Shown here: positions 1-8,027 of the stretch, in pieces
How positions within the stretch are numbered: position 1 is the stretch's first letter
How the letters are laid out: every line of letters starts with the position of its first letter
Assembly: GCF_011752045.1 (NCBI RefSeq)
Contig: NZ_JAAKXW010000001.1
Coordinates: 1,178,001 to 1,242,000, forward strand
Length of the DNA: 64,000 nucleotides
Direction: 5' to 3'
Source of the DNA: Microbacterium hydrocarbonoxydans
GTDB taxonomy: Bacteria; Actinomycetota; Actinomycetes; Actinomycetales; Microbacteriaceae
Program-made: the position numbers and the translations under genes
The notes under the pieces: generated by a model
Seen by the model: the letters and a program-made list of their open reading frames with translations, nothing else
What the model was told of the DNA's origin: nothing
Database searches by the model: none

Positions 1-174
1 CTGGCGCCGAACGTGATCACGACCTTCTTCACGCCCAACATGTACGCGTACAACCTCTCGTTCGCCGGGCAGCAGTTCAACTACGCCGCCACGATCGCCA
101 TCATCATGGGCGTCATCACCGCGGTCATCGCCTACGTCGTGCAGCTGCGCGGCTCGAAGACGGAGGTGCGCTGA
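1..174 (+). CDS. Sugar ABC transporter permease, MalF-type (C-terminal fragment)
   Basis: The reading frame enters at base 1 and ends at the TGA at 172-174, giving the last 57 residues of a membrane protein. The fragment has a loop containing N-M-Y-A-Y-N, a final hydrophobic helix (IAIIMGVITAVIAYVVQL) and a short basic tail, as in the last transmembrane segment of MalF/UgpA-type permeases. The next permease gene starts one base after the stop. Those two plus the binding protein form a standard CUT1 carbohydrate importer. The MalF assignment rests mostly on gene order, because only the C-terminus is visible. Confidence 0.8.
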   Translation: MAPNVITTFFTPNMYAYNLSFAGQQFNYAATIAIIMGVITAVIAYVVQLRGSKTEVR

Positions 175-175
175 C

Positions 176-1063
176 ATGGCACTGCCCCTCGCCCGCTCCC
201 CGCGGCGGCACGACCCGCTGAACCCCCGGAAGTCGAAGATCCTGCTGATCGTCATGATCGCGTACGCCCTGTACACGCTCGTGCCGCTGGCGTGGCTGCT
301 GTTCGCCTCGACCAAGACGCAGTCCGGCCTGTTCGGCTCGTTCGGCCTCTGGTTCGCCGACGACTTCGCCTTCTTCGACAACCTCGTCGCCACGTTCACC
401 TACCGGGACGGCATCTTCCTGCGCTGGCTCGGCAACACCCTCCTGTACGTGGTCGTCGGCGCCGGCGGGGCGACGCTGCTGGCCACGATGGCCGGTTACG
501 GACTCGCCAAGTACAGCTTCCCCGGCCGCCGCGCGGTCTTCGCCGTCGTGCTCGGAGCGGTCGCGGTCCCCGGCACCGCCCTCGCCGTGCCGACCTTCCT
601 GCTGTTCAGCGAGCTGGGGCTCACGAACACGCCGTGGGCGGTGATCATCCCGTCGCTGATCAGCCCGTTCGGCCTGTACCTGATCTGGGTGTTCGCCACC
701 GAGTCGGTGCCCACCGAGCTCCTGGAGGCTGCGCGCATCGACGGCGCCGGCGAGTTCCGCACCTTCTTCACGATCTCGATGAGGCTCCTCGCCCCGGGCA
801 TCGTGACCGTCGCCCTCTTCACCGTGGTCGCGACCTGGAACAACTACTTCCTCCCGCTGATCATGCTGTCGGAGCCCGACTGGTACCCCCTCACCGTCGG
901 CCTCAACCAGTGGAGCGCCCAGGCGATCGGGGCCGGATCCCAGCCGATCTACAACCTCGTGATCATGGGCTCGCTCCTCACCATCATCCCGATCGTCGCC
1001 GCGTTCCTGCTCCTGCAGCGCTTCTGGCAGTCGGGTCTCACCGCGGGCAGCGTCAAGCAGTAG
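176..1063 (+). CDS. Carbohydrate ABC transporter permease, MalG-type
   Basis: This 295-residue inner-membrane permease is the second channel subunit of a CUT1 sugar importer. It has an N-terminal helix near residues 22-42 and several further hydrophobic helices. The ATPase-coupling EAA loop is near residues 182-200 and reads E-A-A-R-I-D-G-A-G, the classic EAA---G motif. Its ATG lies one base after the stop of the upstream permease, so the two are translationally coupled. The binding protein and a GH35 beta-galactosidase follow, which suggests uptake of a galactoside or oligosaccharide. No ATPase gene is present here; such systems often share a single MsiK-type ATPase encoded elsewhere. Confidence 0.93.
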   Translation: MALPLARSPRRHDPLNPRKSKILLIVMIAYALYTLVPLAWLLFASTKTQSGLFGSFGLWFADDFAFFDNLVATFTYRDGIFLRWLGNTLLYVVVGAGGATLLATMAGYGLAKYSFPGRRAVFAVVLGAVAVPGTALAVPTFLLFSELGLTNTPWAVIIPSLISPFGLYLIWVFATESVPTELLEAARIDGAGEFRTFFTISMRLLAPGIVTVALFTVVATWNNYFLPLIMLSEPDWYPLTVGLNQWSAQAIGAGSQPIYNLVIMGSLLTIIPIVAAFLLLQRFWQSGLTAGSVKQ

Positions 1064-1087
1064 TCCCGCCCCTCAGCCCCACCTCCT

Positions 1088-1105
1088 CGGTCCGACGTCG
1101 GACCG
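1088..1105. promoter_or_regulatory. 18-bp perfect palindrome before the binding-protein gene
   Basis: CGGTCCGACGTCGGACCG is a perfect palindrome in the 64-bp gap between the MalG-type permease and the binding-protein gene. It lies 22 bp before that ATG. It could be an operator for a sugar regulator, or an intercistronic RNA hairpin that raises expression of the binding protein over the permeases. There is no loop, which favours a protein-binding site, but the sequence alone does not decide. Confidence 0.4.
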
Positions 1106-1127
1106 GCCCACCCGAAAGGACACAGCA

Positions 1128-2483
1128 ATGAAGCACCTTCCCTCCCCTGCCGCGCGGCGCGCCCTCGCCGCCCTGGCAGCCGGCACCGCGGCCGCGATCG
1201 CGCTGGCCGGATGCAGCACCGGCGGCGATGCGGGCGGCGGCGCGACCGGCGACGGCACGTTCGACTCCGTCGAGGCGGCGCTCGAGAAGGGCGGCGAGAT
1301 CACCTACTGGTCGTGGACCCCGTCCGCCGAGGCACAGGTCGCGGCGTTCGAGAAGGCGTACCCGAACGTCACCGTGAACCTGGTCAACGCCGGCACGAAC
1401 AACGAGGAGTACACCAAGCTCCAGAACGCGATCAAGGCCGGATCCGGCGCACCCGACGTCGTGCAGATCGAGTACTACGCCTTCCCGCAGTTCGCACTGA
1501 CCGACGCGTTCGCCGACCTCTCCCAGTTCGGCTTCGCCGACTTCGAGGACGATTACACGGCGTCGACGTGGAACTCGGTCACCGACGGCGACGCGATCTA
1601 CGGCCTGCCGCAGGACTCCGGACCCATGGCACTGTTCTACAACAAGGCCGTCTTCGACGCCGCCGGGGTCGCCGTCCCGACCACCTGGGACGAGTACTAC
1701 GAGGCCGCGAAGGCCATCCACGCCGCGAACCCGGACGCGTACATCACCAACGACACCGGAGACGCCGGCTTCGCGACGTCGATGATCTGGCAGGCCGGCG
1801 GCCAGCCGTTCACCACGGATGGCACCGAGGTCACGATCGACCTGCAGGATGCCGGCTCGCAGAAGTGGACCGAGAACTGGAACCGCCTCGTCGAGGAGGA
1901 CCTGCTCGCCCCCTACGGCAGCTGGAGCGACGAGTGGTTCACCGCGCTCGGCGACGGCAGCCTCGCTACGCTCGTGATCGGCGCGTGGATGCCGGGCAAC
2001 CTGATCACCGGCGCTCCTGACGGGGCCGGCGACTGGCGCGTCGCCCCGATGCCCACGTACGACGGCACTCCGGCGAGCGCCGAGAACGGCGGCGGCGGCC
2101 AGGCCGTGACGAAGCAGAGCGAGAACCCCGCCCTGGCCGCCGGCTTCCTGTGGTGGCTGAACAACTCCGAGGAGAGCATCTCGATCTTCCTCGAGTCGGG
2201 CGGCTTCCCCTCGACCACTGCCGAGCTCTCCAGCGAGGACTTCCTCGCCGATGCGCCGGAGTACTTCGGCGGGCAGAAGATCAACGAGGTCCTCGCCGCT
2301 GCGGCCGACGACGTCGTCGAGGGCTGGAGCTACCTGCCCTACCAGGTGTACGCCAACAGCATCTTCGGCGACACCGTCGGCCAGTCGTACCAGAACGGCA
2401 CCGACCTGAACGAGGGCCTCACGGCCTGGCAGGACGCGCTCGTCTCGTACGGCGACGACCAGGGCTTCGCCGTCAACAAGTAA
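1128..2483 (+). CDS. Extracellular sugar-binding lipoprotein (ABC importer)
   Basis: This 451-residue solute-binding protein belongs to the family-1 (MalE-like) group. It has a lipoprotein signal peptide: a basic N-terminus, a hydrophobic alanine-rich stretch and the lipobox L-A-G-C near residue 28, which would anchor it to the outer face of the membrane. The mature part begins with a flexible Gly-rich linker, then the typical E-I-T-Y-W-S-W and later P-D-V-V-Q-I-E-Y-Y segments of sugar-binding proteins. An AAAGGACAC ribosome-binding site precedes the ATG. It delivers the substrate to the two upstream permeases. The adjacent GH35 gene suggests a beta-galactoside ligand, which is inference. Confidence 0.92.
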   Translation: MKHLPSPAARRALAALAAGTAAAIALAGCSTGGDAGGGATGDGTFDSVEAALEKGGEITYWSWTPSAEAQVAAFEKAYPNVTVNLVNAGTNNEEYTKLQNAIKAGSGAPDVVQIEYYAFPQFALTDAFADLSQFGFADFEDDYTASTWNSVTDGDAIYGLPQDSGPMALFYNKAVFDAAGVAVPTTWDEYYEAAKAIHAANPDAYITNDTGDAGFATSMIWQAGGQPFTTDGTEVTIDLQDAGSQKWTENWNRLVEEDLLAPYGSWSDEWFTALGDGSLATLVIGAWMPGNLITGAPDGAGDWRVAPMPTYDGTPASAENGGGGQAVTKQSENPALAAGFLWWLNNSEESISIFLESGGFPSTTAELSSEDFLADAPEYFGGQKINEVLAAAADDVVEGWSYLPYQVYANSIFGDTVGQSYQNGTDLNEGLTAWQDALVSYGDDQGFAVNK

Positions 2484-2494
2484 TCCCCCGACAG

Positions 2495-2530
2495 GGTGCG
2501 CCGGGTCCTCTTCGCAGGCCCCGGCGCACC
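2495..2530 (+). terminator. Intercistronic hairpin between binding protein and beta-galactosidase
   Basis: GGTGCGCCGGG at 2495-2505 pairs perfectly with CCCGGCGCACC at 2520-2530. Three further inner pairs (CCT/AGG) leave a small loop. No T-tract follows. Its place, directly after the stop of the highly needed binding protein and before the enzyme gene, fits a partial terminator or mRNA-stabilising structure that sets unequal expression in one operon. Confidence 0.6.
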
Positions 2531-2555
2531 CGCCTCGCACGAAAGCACCACTCCC

Positions 2556-4280
2556 GTGACCTCCTTCTCCATCGGCGACACCGACTTCCTCCGCGACGGC
2601 GAGCCGCACCGCGTGATCTCCGGCGCCATCCACTACTTCCGCGTGCATCCGGACCTGTGGCAGGACCGCATCCGCAAGGCGCGCCTGATGGGCCTGAACA
2701 CGATCGAGACGTACGTGGCGTGGAACGCCCACGAGCCCCGGCGCGGCGAGTGGGACGCGACGGGGTGGAACGACCTCGGGCGGTTCCTCGATCTCGTGCA
2801 CGCGGAGGGCATGGACGCGATCGTGCGCCCCGGTCCCTACATCTGCGCCGAGTGGCACAACGGGGGCCTGCCCGTCTGGCTCACCGGCGGCGAGCACGCG
2901 CTGCGCTCTTCGAAGCCGTCCTTCCTCGCCGACGTCTCCGATTATCTGCGGCGCGTCTACGAGATCGTCTCGCCGCGTCAGATCGACAGCGGGGGTCCCG
3001 TGGTCCTCGTGCAGATCGAGAACGAGTACGGCGCGTACGGCGCCGACAAGGCGTACCTCGAGGAGCTGGTGCGGGTGACCAGGGAGGCCGGCATCACCGT
3101 GCCGCTCACCACGGTGGACCAGCCCACGCACCAGATGCTCGCCGACGGCAGCCTCCCCTCGCTGCACAAGACGGGCTCCTTCGGCTCGCGCAGCCTGGAG
3201 CGCCTGGCGACCCTGCGCGAGCATCAGCCGACCGGCCCCCTGATGTGCTCGGAGTTCTGGGACGGCTGGTTCGACTGGTGGGGCGGCGTGCACCACACCA
3301 CGGACGTGGAAGCCGCGGCCTCCGAGCTCGATGCGCTCCTCGCCGCCGGCGCCTCGGTGAACATCTACATGTTCCACGGCGGCACGAACTTCGGTCTCAC
3401 GAACGGCGCGAACGACAAGGGCCGCTACCTGCCACTGGTCACCTCCTACGACTACGACGCCCCGCTCGACGAAGCCGGGAATCCGACGGCGAAGTTCCAC
3501 GCCTTCCGCGAGGTCATCTCCAGATACGCACCGGTTCCCGCAGAGGTGCCTGCGCCCGCCTCCCCTGCGCCGGAGCTCACGGTTCCCCTGCGCCGGGCCG
3601 GGACGTGGACGGATGCCGCCGCCACGGGCGAGCCCGGCGAGCGGCCGCGGACCTTCGACGAGCTCGGGCACCTGAGCGCGCTGGTGCGCTACGACGTGGA
3701 CCTCCCCGATTCCGCCGGGGGCCTCCTCATCGTCGACGAGGTCCGCGACCTCGCGTGGGTGAGCGTCGACGGCCAGCACGTGGGCACGCTCGCCCGGACA
3801 CGCCACAACCGCGCGATCGCCCTCCCCGCCGGGCGCGTGCTCAGCATCCTCGTCGAGGATCAGGGCCGCGTGAACTACGACCACCGGCTCGGCGAGGAGA
3901 AGGGGCTGATCGGCGTCCCCCGTCTCGACGGCGCGCCGCTGACCGGATGGCGCTCGACGCCGCTCGACGTGGCCGCGATCGCCGCCTCCGAGGTGTTCGG
4001 CACGGCAGAGAACGGCCCGTCGGCGTGGACCGCCGAGTTCGACCTCGACTCCCCCGCCGATCTGTTCCTGGACACGTCCGCCTGGACCAAGGGCTATGCC
4101 TTCGTCAACGGCTTCTTCCTCGGCCGCTACTGGCGCAACGGCCCGCAGCGCACGCTGTGCGTGCCGGCGCCCGCCACCAGGCAGGGGACGAACGAGATCG
4201 TCGTGCTCGAGCTCGCGCACCTGCTCGAGCCGATCGCGGCCTTCGTCTCCGCTCCGGCACTGGGCGCCACCGAGGAGTGA
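2556..4280 (+). CDS. Beta-galactosidase, glycoside hydrolase family 35
   Basis: This is a cytoplasmic-type GH35 enzyme of 574 residues that hydrolyses terminal beta-galactosyl residues with retention. Family landmarks are G-A-I-H-Y-F-R near the N-terminus, V-R-P-G-P-Y-I-C-A-E-W, the acid/base in I-E-N-E-Y-G (Glu157) and the nucleophile in C-S-E-F-W-D-G-W (Glu233), then the M-F-H-G-G-T-N-F-G loop. Beta-sandwich domains follow. I use the GTG at 2556, preceded by GAAAG. An in-frame GTG at 2496 would put the start inside the 2495-2530 hairpin and add 20 residues unlike the family. No signal peptide is visible, so the substrate is probably cleaved after import. Confidence 0.9.
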   Translation: MTSFSIGDTDFLRDGEPHRVISGAIHYFRVHPDLWQDRIRKARLMGLNTIETYVAWNAHEPRRGEWDATGWNDLGRFLDLVHAEGMDAIVRPGPYICAEWHNGGLPVWLTGGEHALRSSKPSFLADVSDYLRRVYEIVSPRQIDSGGPVVLVQIENEYGAYGADKAYLEELVRVTREAGITVPLTTVDQPTHQMLADGSLPSLHKTGSFGSRSLERLATLREHQPTGPLMCSEFWDGWFDWWGGVHHTTDVEAAASELDALLAAGASVNIYMFHGGTNFGLTNGANDKGRYLPLVTSYDYDAPLDEAGNPTAKFHAFREVISRYAPVPAEVPAPASPAPELTVPLRRAGTWTDAAATGEPGERPRTFDELGHLSALVRYDVDLPDSAGGLLIVDEVRDLAWVSVDGQHVGTLARTRHNRAIALPAGRVLSILVEDQGRVNYDHRLGEEKGLIGVPRLDGAPLTGWRSTPLDVAAIAASEVFGTAENGPSAWTAEFDLDSPADLFLDTSAWTKGYAFVNGFFLGRYWRNGPQRTLCVPAPATRQGTNEIVVLELAHLLEPIAAFVSAPALGATEE

Positions 4281-4320
4281 CGCGACGCCGTGCTTCGCAC
4301 AGGAAACGCTCAGGGAGGCG

Positions 4321-4360
4321 TAAACTCCCACGTGCTCCGCTCGGAGCGATGATCGGAGGA
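4321..4360 (+). promoter_or_regulatory. Leader of the MHS transporter gene with an inverted repeat
   Basis: A TAAACT hexamer at 4321-4326 resembles a -10 element. GCTCCG at 4334-4339 and CGGAGC at 4342-4347 form a tight dyad, and GGAGGA at 4355-4360 is the ribosome-binding site that fixes the unusual TTG start at 4366. No convincing -35 is seen. The dyad could be an operator. Confidence 0.35.
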
Positions 4361-4365
4361 GCATC

Positions 4366-5829
4366 TTGAGTACTTCAACCGCGCCCGCGAACCCCCGCTC
4401 GCGCGTCATCACGGCGAGCCTCGTCGGCACGACGATCGAGTTCTACGACTTCTACGCCTACGCCACGGCGGCCGTCCTCGTCTTCCCCGTGCTGTTCTTC
4501 CCGACCGGGAACGACACCACCTCGCTGCTCGCTTCGTTCGGCGTGTTCGGCGCGGCCATGGTGGCCCGCCCTGTCGGCGCCATGGTGTTCGGGCACTTCG
4601 GCGACCGGTTCGGCCGCAAGGCGACGCTCGTCGCCTCCCTGCTGACGATGGGCATCGCGACGTTCCTCATCGGCGTGCTGCCCACGTACCAGCAGATCGG
4701 CTGGGTCGCCGCTCTCCTGCTGCTGATCCTCCGGCTCGCCCAGGGTTTCGCGCTCGGCGGCGAATGGTCCGGCGCCGCGCTGGTGGCGACGGAGAACGCG
4801 CCGAAGGGCAAGCGAGCCTGGTACGGAACCTTCCCGCAGCTGGGCGCCCCGCTCGGCTTCATCATCGCGAACTTCCTCTTCCTCGCGATCAACTGGCTGC
4901 TGCCGCACGCGGAGAACCCGGCGCTGAAGTCGGAGGCGTTCCTCTCCTGGGGCTGGCGGATCCCGTTCCTGTTCTCCGCCGTCATGGTCGTGATCGGCCT
5001 CTGGGTCCGGCTGAAGCTCGTCGAGTCCGACACCTTCAAGAAGGCCGAGCAGAAGGGCGTCATCCGCAGGCTGCCGCTCGCCACGGTGTTCCGCCACCAC
5101 TGGAAGCAGCTGATCCTCGGCACGTTCATCATGCTGGCGACGTACGTGCTCTTCTACCTGATGACGAACTTCACACTCGCCTACGGCACGAAGGCCGCAT
5201 CCTTGGAGACGGCATCCGCCGCCGCCCAGGCCGCCGCCGAGGCGACGGGCAAGGAGTTCGATGCGGCCGCGTTCGCGGCGGCCTTCTACCCCGGCCTCGG
5301 CTTCGGCTACACCGACTTCGTGCTGATGCAGATCATCGGCGTCGTGTTCTTCGGCGTCTTCACGATGCTCTCCGGGCCCATCGCCGACACGGTCGGCCGG
5401 CGCAAGCTGCTGCTGTGGGTCACCGGCCTCATCATCGTGTTCGGCCTCACGTTCAACGCGTTCCTGCTGCCGGCGCTCGACCCGAAGTTCACCGGCGCGC
5501 TCGTGCAGGCGTTCCTGGTGTTCGGGTTCATGCTCATGGGCGCCACCTTCGGGCCCATGGGCGCACTGCTGCCCGAGCTGTTCCCGACGAACGTGCGCTA
5601 CTCCGGATCGGCGATCGCGTACAACGTCTCGTCCATCCTCGGCGCGGCGGTCGCCCCGCTCATCGCGGTCTGGCTGTGGTCGCTGGGCGAGAACGGCTCG
5701 CCCTGGCTCGTCGGCCTCTACCTCTCCGTGATGGGCGTGCCGACCTTCGTCGCGCTGATCCTGACACCGGAGACGAAGGATCACGACTACGAGGAGGACC
5801 TCGGCCTCGCCGCGGCGGTCGAGCTGTAG
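4366..5829 (+). CDS. MFS transporter, metabolite:H+ symporter (MHS) type
   Basis: This 487-residue, 12-helix major facilitator resembles the ShiA/ProP/KgtP group. The first helix carries the MHS hallmark E-F-Y-D-F-Y-A-Y, loop 2-3 has the MFS motif G-H-F-G-D-R-F-G-R-K, and R-L-A-Q-G-F-A-L-G-G-E-W-S-G is the MHS signature of helix 4. An Ala/Glu-rich stretch of roughly 40 residues is inserted in an external loop around residues 277-320. Translation starts at TTG (4366) with GGAGGA five bases upstream. Substrates of this group are small organic acids or betaines; which one cannot be told. It converges with the peptidase gene across a shared terminator. Confidence 0.9.
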   Translation: MSTSTAPANPRSRVITASLVGTTIEFYDFYAYATAAVLVFPVLFFPTGNDTTSLLASFGVFGAAMVARPVGAMVFGHFGDRFGRKATLVASLLTMGIATFLIGVLPTYQQIGWVAALLLLILRLAQGFALGGEWSGAALVATENAPKGKRAWYGTFPQLGAPLGFIIANFLFLAINWLLPHAENPALKSEAFLSWGWRIPFLFSAVMVVIGLWVRLKLVESDTFKKAEQKGVIRRLPLATVFRHHWKQLILGTFIMLATYVLFYLMTNFTLAYGTKAASLETASAAAQAAAEATGKEFDAAAFAAAFYPGLGFGYTDFVLMQIIGVVFFGVFTMLSGPIADTVGRRKLLLWVTGLIIVFGLTFNAFLLPALDPKFTGALVQAFLVFGFMLMGATFGPMGALLPELFPTNVRYSGSAIAYNVSSILGAAVAPLIAVWLWSLGENGSPWLVGLYLSVMGVPTFVALILTPETKDHDYEEDLGLAAAVEL

Positions 5830-5840
5830 CCCGCGCCCTG

Positions 5841-5875
5841 GACGACGGCCGCATCCGCCGGGTGCGGCCGTCGTC
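5841..5875. terminator. Bidirectional terminator between convergent genes
   Basis: GACGACGGCCGCA (5841-5853) and TGCGGCCGTCGTC (5863-5875) form a perfect 13-bp stem with a 9-nt loop. It sits 12 bp after the transporter stop and directly abuts the stop of the minus-strand peptidase gene, so it can serve both. Confidence 0.75.
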
Positions 5876-5876
5876 G

Positions 5877-6911
5877 TCAGCGGTAGTCGGCCGTGATCGT
5901 CCTGCTCCGCGCGTCGAGGGTCATCGAGCCGCCGTACGGCAGGATCCACTGCGGGCGGGTGTGTCCGAAGGGCACGCCGACGCAGACGACGGCATCCGGG
6001 TTGTAGCGGCCGACCACGTCGATCACGGCGTCGCGCTGCGCCTCGCGGAGCGCCCGCGCCTCGGCCGGCGACGGGTGGAACTCGAAGTCGCCGACCGGCG
6101 GACGCGCGACCACGACTCCCGCGACGGCACCCAGGATGCCGCGCTCCCCCAGCCCGCGCAGCCACCGCGCGACCCAGCCGGCGGGCGGCCGCTCTTCGCT
6201 GGTCTCGATGAGGAGTATGCCGCCCTCGAGCGCGGACGCCTCCGGCAGCCGGCCGACGAAGGCGAGGCCGTCGATCACCTCGAGGCAGCCGCCCCAGGTG
6301 GCCCCCTCGACTCGCGTCCCCGGACCGGACCAGGTCCACTCCTCCGTGCCGACGCGGTCGCCGTACTCGGTCAGCGCCCGCGGGTCGGCCCAGCGCTTCC
6401 CGACATCCTCCGATTCCCCGGGTTCGGCGATCTCGAGCTCACCGCCCGTGAGCAGCGCCGCGCGCAGAGAGCGGAGGTGGATGTCGTCGACGGCCGGACC
6501 GGGGCCGAGATGCACCGCCGTCGATCCGCCGTGGAAGGAGCGGATGCCGAGACCCCAGAGCCAGTTCAGGATGTTGGTGTTGTCGCTGTATCCGCAGAAG
6601 GGCTTCGGGTCGGCCACCGCGAGGGCGTCGTCGAGATGAGGGACGACCAGGACCTGATCGTCCCCGCCGATCGTCGCGATGACCGCCCGGATGCCCGGAT
6701 CCGCGAACGCCGCGTTCACGTCGGCCGCACGCTCCTCCGGGCTCGCATCCAGCCGGCGCGTGGTCGGGTACTCCACCGGGATCAGGCCGGTGCCCTCCCG
6801 AAGGCGTCGCAGCGCCTGCTCGTGCAGCTCCGGCGCGACGGCGGGAGCGGCGAAAGCCGGCGAGAGGACGGCGACGCGGTCGCCGGGGACGGGCTTCGGT
6901 GCGGACAGCAT
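5877..6911 (-). CDS. S66-family LD-carboxypeptidase / MccF-like serine peptidase
   Basis: This 344-residue protein resembles peptidase family S66, which includes LdcA (muropeptide LD-carboxypeptidase of peptidoglycan recycling) and MccF (microcin C immunity). The nucleophile serine lies in F-C-G-Y-S-D-N-T, and the N-terminus P-G-D-R-V-A-V-L-S-P-A matches the family start. The first half holds the nucleophile domain, and the C-terminal domain carries G-V-P-F-G-H. I chose the ATG at 6911, because longer in-frame starts add residues not seen in the family. A CAGACT hexamer lies exactly 6 nt before this ATG, suggesting a leaderless transcript. Which of the two S66 roles applies is undecided; the length and G-Y-S-D-N-T lean to the MccF-like subgroup. 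Confidence 0.85.
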   Translation of the reverse strand: MLSAPKPVPGDRVAVLSPAFAAPAVAPELHEQALRRLREGTGLIPVEYPTTRRLDASPEERAADVNAAFADPGIRAVIATIGGDDQVLVVPHLDDALAVADPKPFCGYSDNTNILNWLWGLGIRSFHGGSTAVHLGPGPAVDDIHLRSLRAALLTGGELEIAEPGESEDVGKRWADPRALTEYGDRVGTEEWTWSGPGTRVEGATWGGCLEVIDGLAFVGRLPEASALEGGILLIETSEERPPAGWVARWLRGLGERGILGAVAGVVVARPPVGDFEFHPSPAEARALREAQRDAVIDVVGRYNPDAVVCVGVPFGHTRPQWILPYGGSMTLDARSRTITADYR

Positions 6912-6997
6912 CCGTTCAGTCTGGCACCCGTCCTGCGCGACGCGCTTCGGCCGTTGCGGCACGCCCTCTACCCCATTTCCGGCGAGTTCGCATCCGG

Positions 6998-7026
6998 TTG
7001 TCGGTGCCCGGGGCTGCCGCTAGACC
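6998..7026 (+). promoter_or_regulatory. Candidate promoter for the channel-like gene
   Basis: TTGTCG (6998-7003) and TAGACC (7021-7026) are spaced 17 bp apart. A strong ribosome-binding site, AAGGGGAGG, follows just before the ATG at 7082. This is a sigma-70-like arrangement. Confidence 0.45.
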
Positions 7027-7081
7027 GGAGTCAACCCTCACCGGGGACAGCCCTCGGTGGCGTTGAAAGGGGAGGTACATC

Positions 7082-7864
7082 ATGGACTGGTCCGGATTCG
7101 GACTCGGTATCGGCGGGATGCTCGCCGGCATCGGGAACTTCGTCCTGCAACTGCTCGTGTTCCTCGTCATCCTGCTGATCGGATGGCTCATCGCGAAGAG
7201 CGTCGCCAAGGCGCTCGAATTCCTGTTCAAGAAGATCGGCTTCCAGCGTCTGCTCGACAGAGCAGGCATCTCGAGGCTGCTCGCCCCGACGGGGATCGAT
7301 CCGCTGACGCTCGTCGTCAAGCTGGTCTATTACTTCATCCTGCTGATCGCCCTGCTGCTGGCGCTCGGCGCGTTCGGGCCGAGCAACCCGGTGTCCGGCA
7401 TCGTCGAGGAGATCATCGGCTGGCTGCCGCGCGTGTTCGTCGCGATCGTGATCGTGGTCATCGTCGCCGCGATCGCGAACTTCGTCGCCGACATCATGCG
7501 TCCGGCGCTCGCGAAGTTCCGCTTCGGCGCGGTGCTGACGCGGATCGTGACGATCTCGATCATCGCGATGGGCGTCATCGCCGCCCTCAACCAGATCGGC
7601 ATCGCGGTCACCGTCACCATGCCGATCCTCATCGCCGTGCTCGCGGCCGTCGTCGGCATCGCCGTGGTGGGCATCGGCGGCGGCCTCATCGCACCGATGC
7701 GGTCGCGGTGGGAGAAATGGCTCGGCACGATGGAGTCCGAGATGAGCACAGTCGCCGCGGACGCGGCGCGGACGGAACCGGCGGCGCCCACTGCCCCGGC
7801 CGCTCCACCGGCAGCGCCGCCGACCCCGCCGGCACCCCCGGCACCGCCGGCGCCGACCGCGTGA
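7082..7864 (+). CDS. Small membrane protein of the mechanosensitive-channel / TM-helix-repeat family
   Basis: This 260-residue integral membrane protein has about four to five hydrophobic helices (roughly residues 20-40, 78-96, 110-135, 150-172 and 176-196). Amphipathic R-L-L-D-R-A-G-I and L-T-R-I-V-T-I-S-I segments resemble the conserved TM-helix repeats of CmpX and small MscS-related proteins. A Gly-rich turn (V-V-G-I-G-G-G-L) ends the last helix. The C-terminus, from about residue 225, is an Ala/Pro-rich tail with P-P-A-P-P-like repeats, probably disordered. No full MscS beta-domain is present, so gating by tension is inference. It is a single-gene unit bounded by its own promoter and a very strong hairpin. 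Confidence 0.7.
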   Translation: MDWSGFGLGIGGMLAGIGNFVLQLLVFLVILLIGWLIAKSVAKALEFLFKKIGFQRLLDRAGISRLLAPTGIDPLTLVVKLVYYFILLIALLLALGAFGPSNPVSGIVEEIIGWLPRVFVAIVIVVIVAAIANFVADIMRPALAKFRFGAVLTRIVTISIIAMGVIAALNQIGIAVTVTMPILIAVLAAVVGIAVVGIGGGLIAPMRSRWEKWLGTMESEMSTVAADAARTEPAAPTAPAAPPAAPPTPPAPPAPPAPTA

Positions 7865-7883
7865 CCATCGCACGCTGAACACA

Positions 7884-7927
7884 GCACGGGATCCCCGTCT
7901 CATATCCCTGAGACGGGGATCCCGTGC
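7884..7927. terminator. Very strong perfect hairpin terminator
   Basis: GCACGGGATCCCCGTCTCA (7884-7902) and its exact complement at 7909-7927 give a 19-bp perfect stem with a 6-nt loop (TATCCC), 20 bp after the channel-like gene. No T-tract follows, as is common for actinobacterial intrinsic terminators. Confidence 0.8.
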
Positions 7928-8027
7928 GTACAGGGGCGGCGGGCCTCTCGGCACTCAGCCCGCGCAAAGAATCCCCCGTCCCAGGAAGTACGGTCGTAGT
8001 ACCCCATCGAACAGAGCGAGGTTCAGC

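Noticed and set aside
2496..2555. Upstream GTG start for the beta-galactosidase
   Set aside because: The codon lies inside a perfect hairpin, adds 20 non-family residues and lacks a ribosome-binding site; GTG 2556 fits better.
1053..4430. Very long open frame on the minus strand (1125 codons)
   Set aside because: It runs antisense to the binding protein and beta-galactosidase, which have clear family motifs. Its translation is Arg/Gly/Val/Glu-rich with no domain, the usual artefact of high-GC third-position bias.
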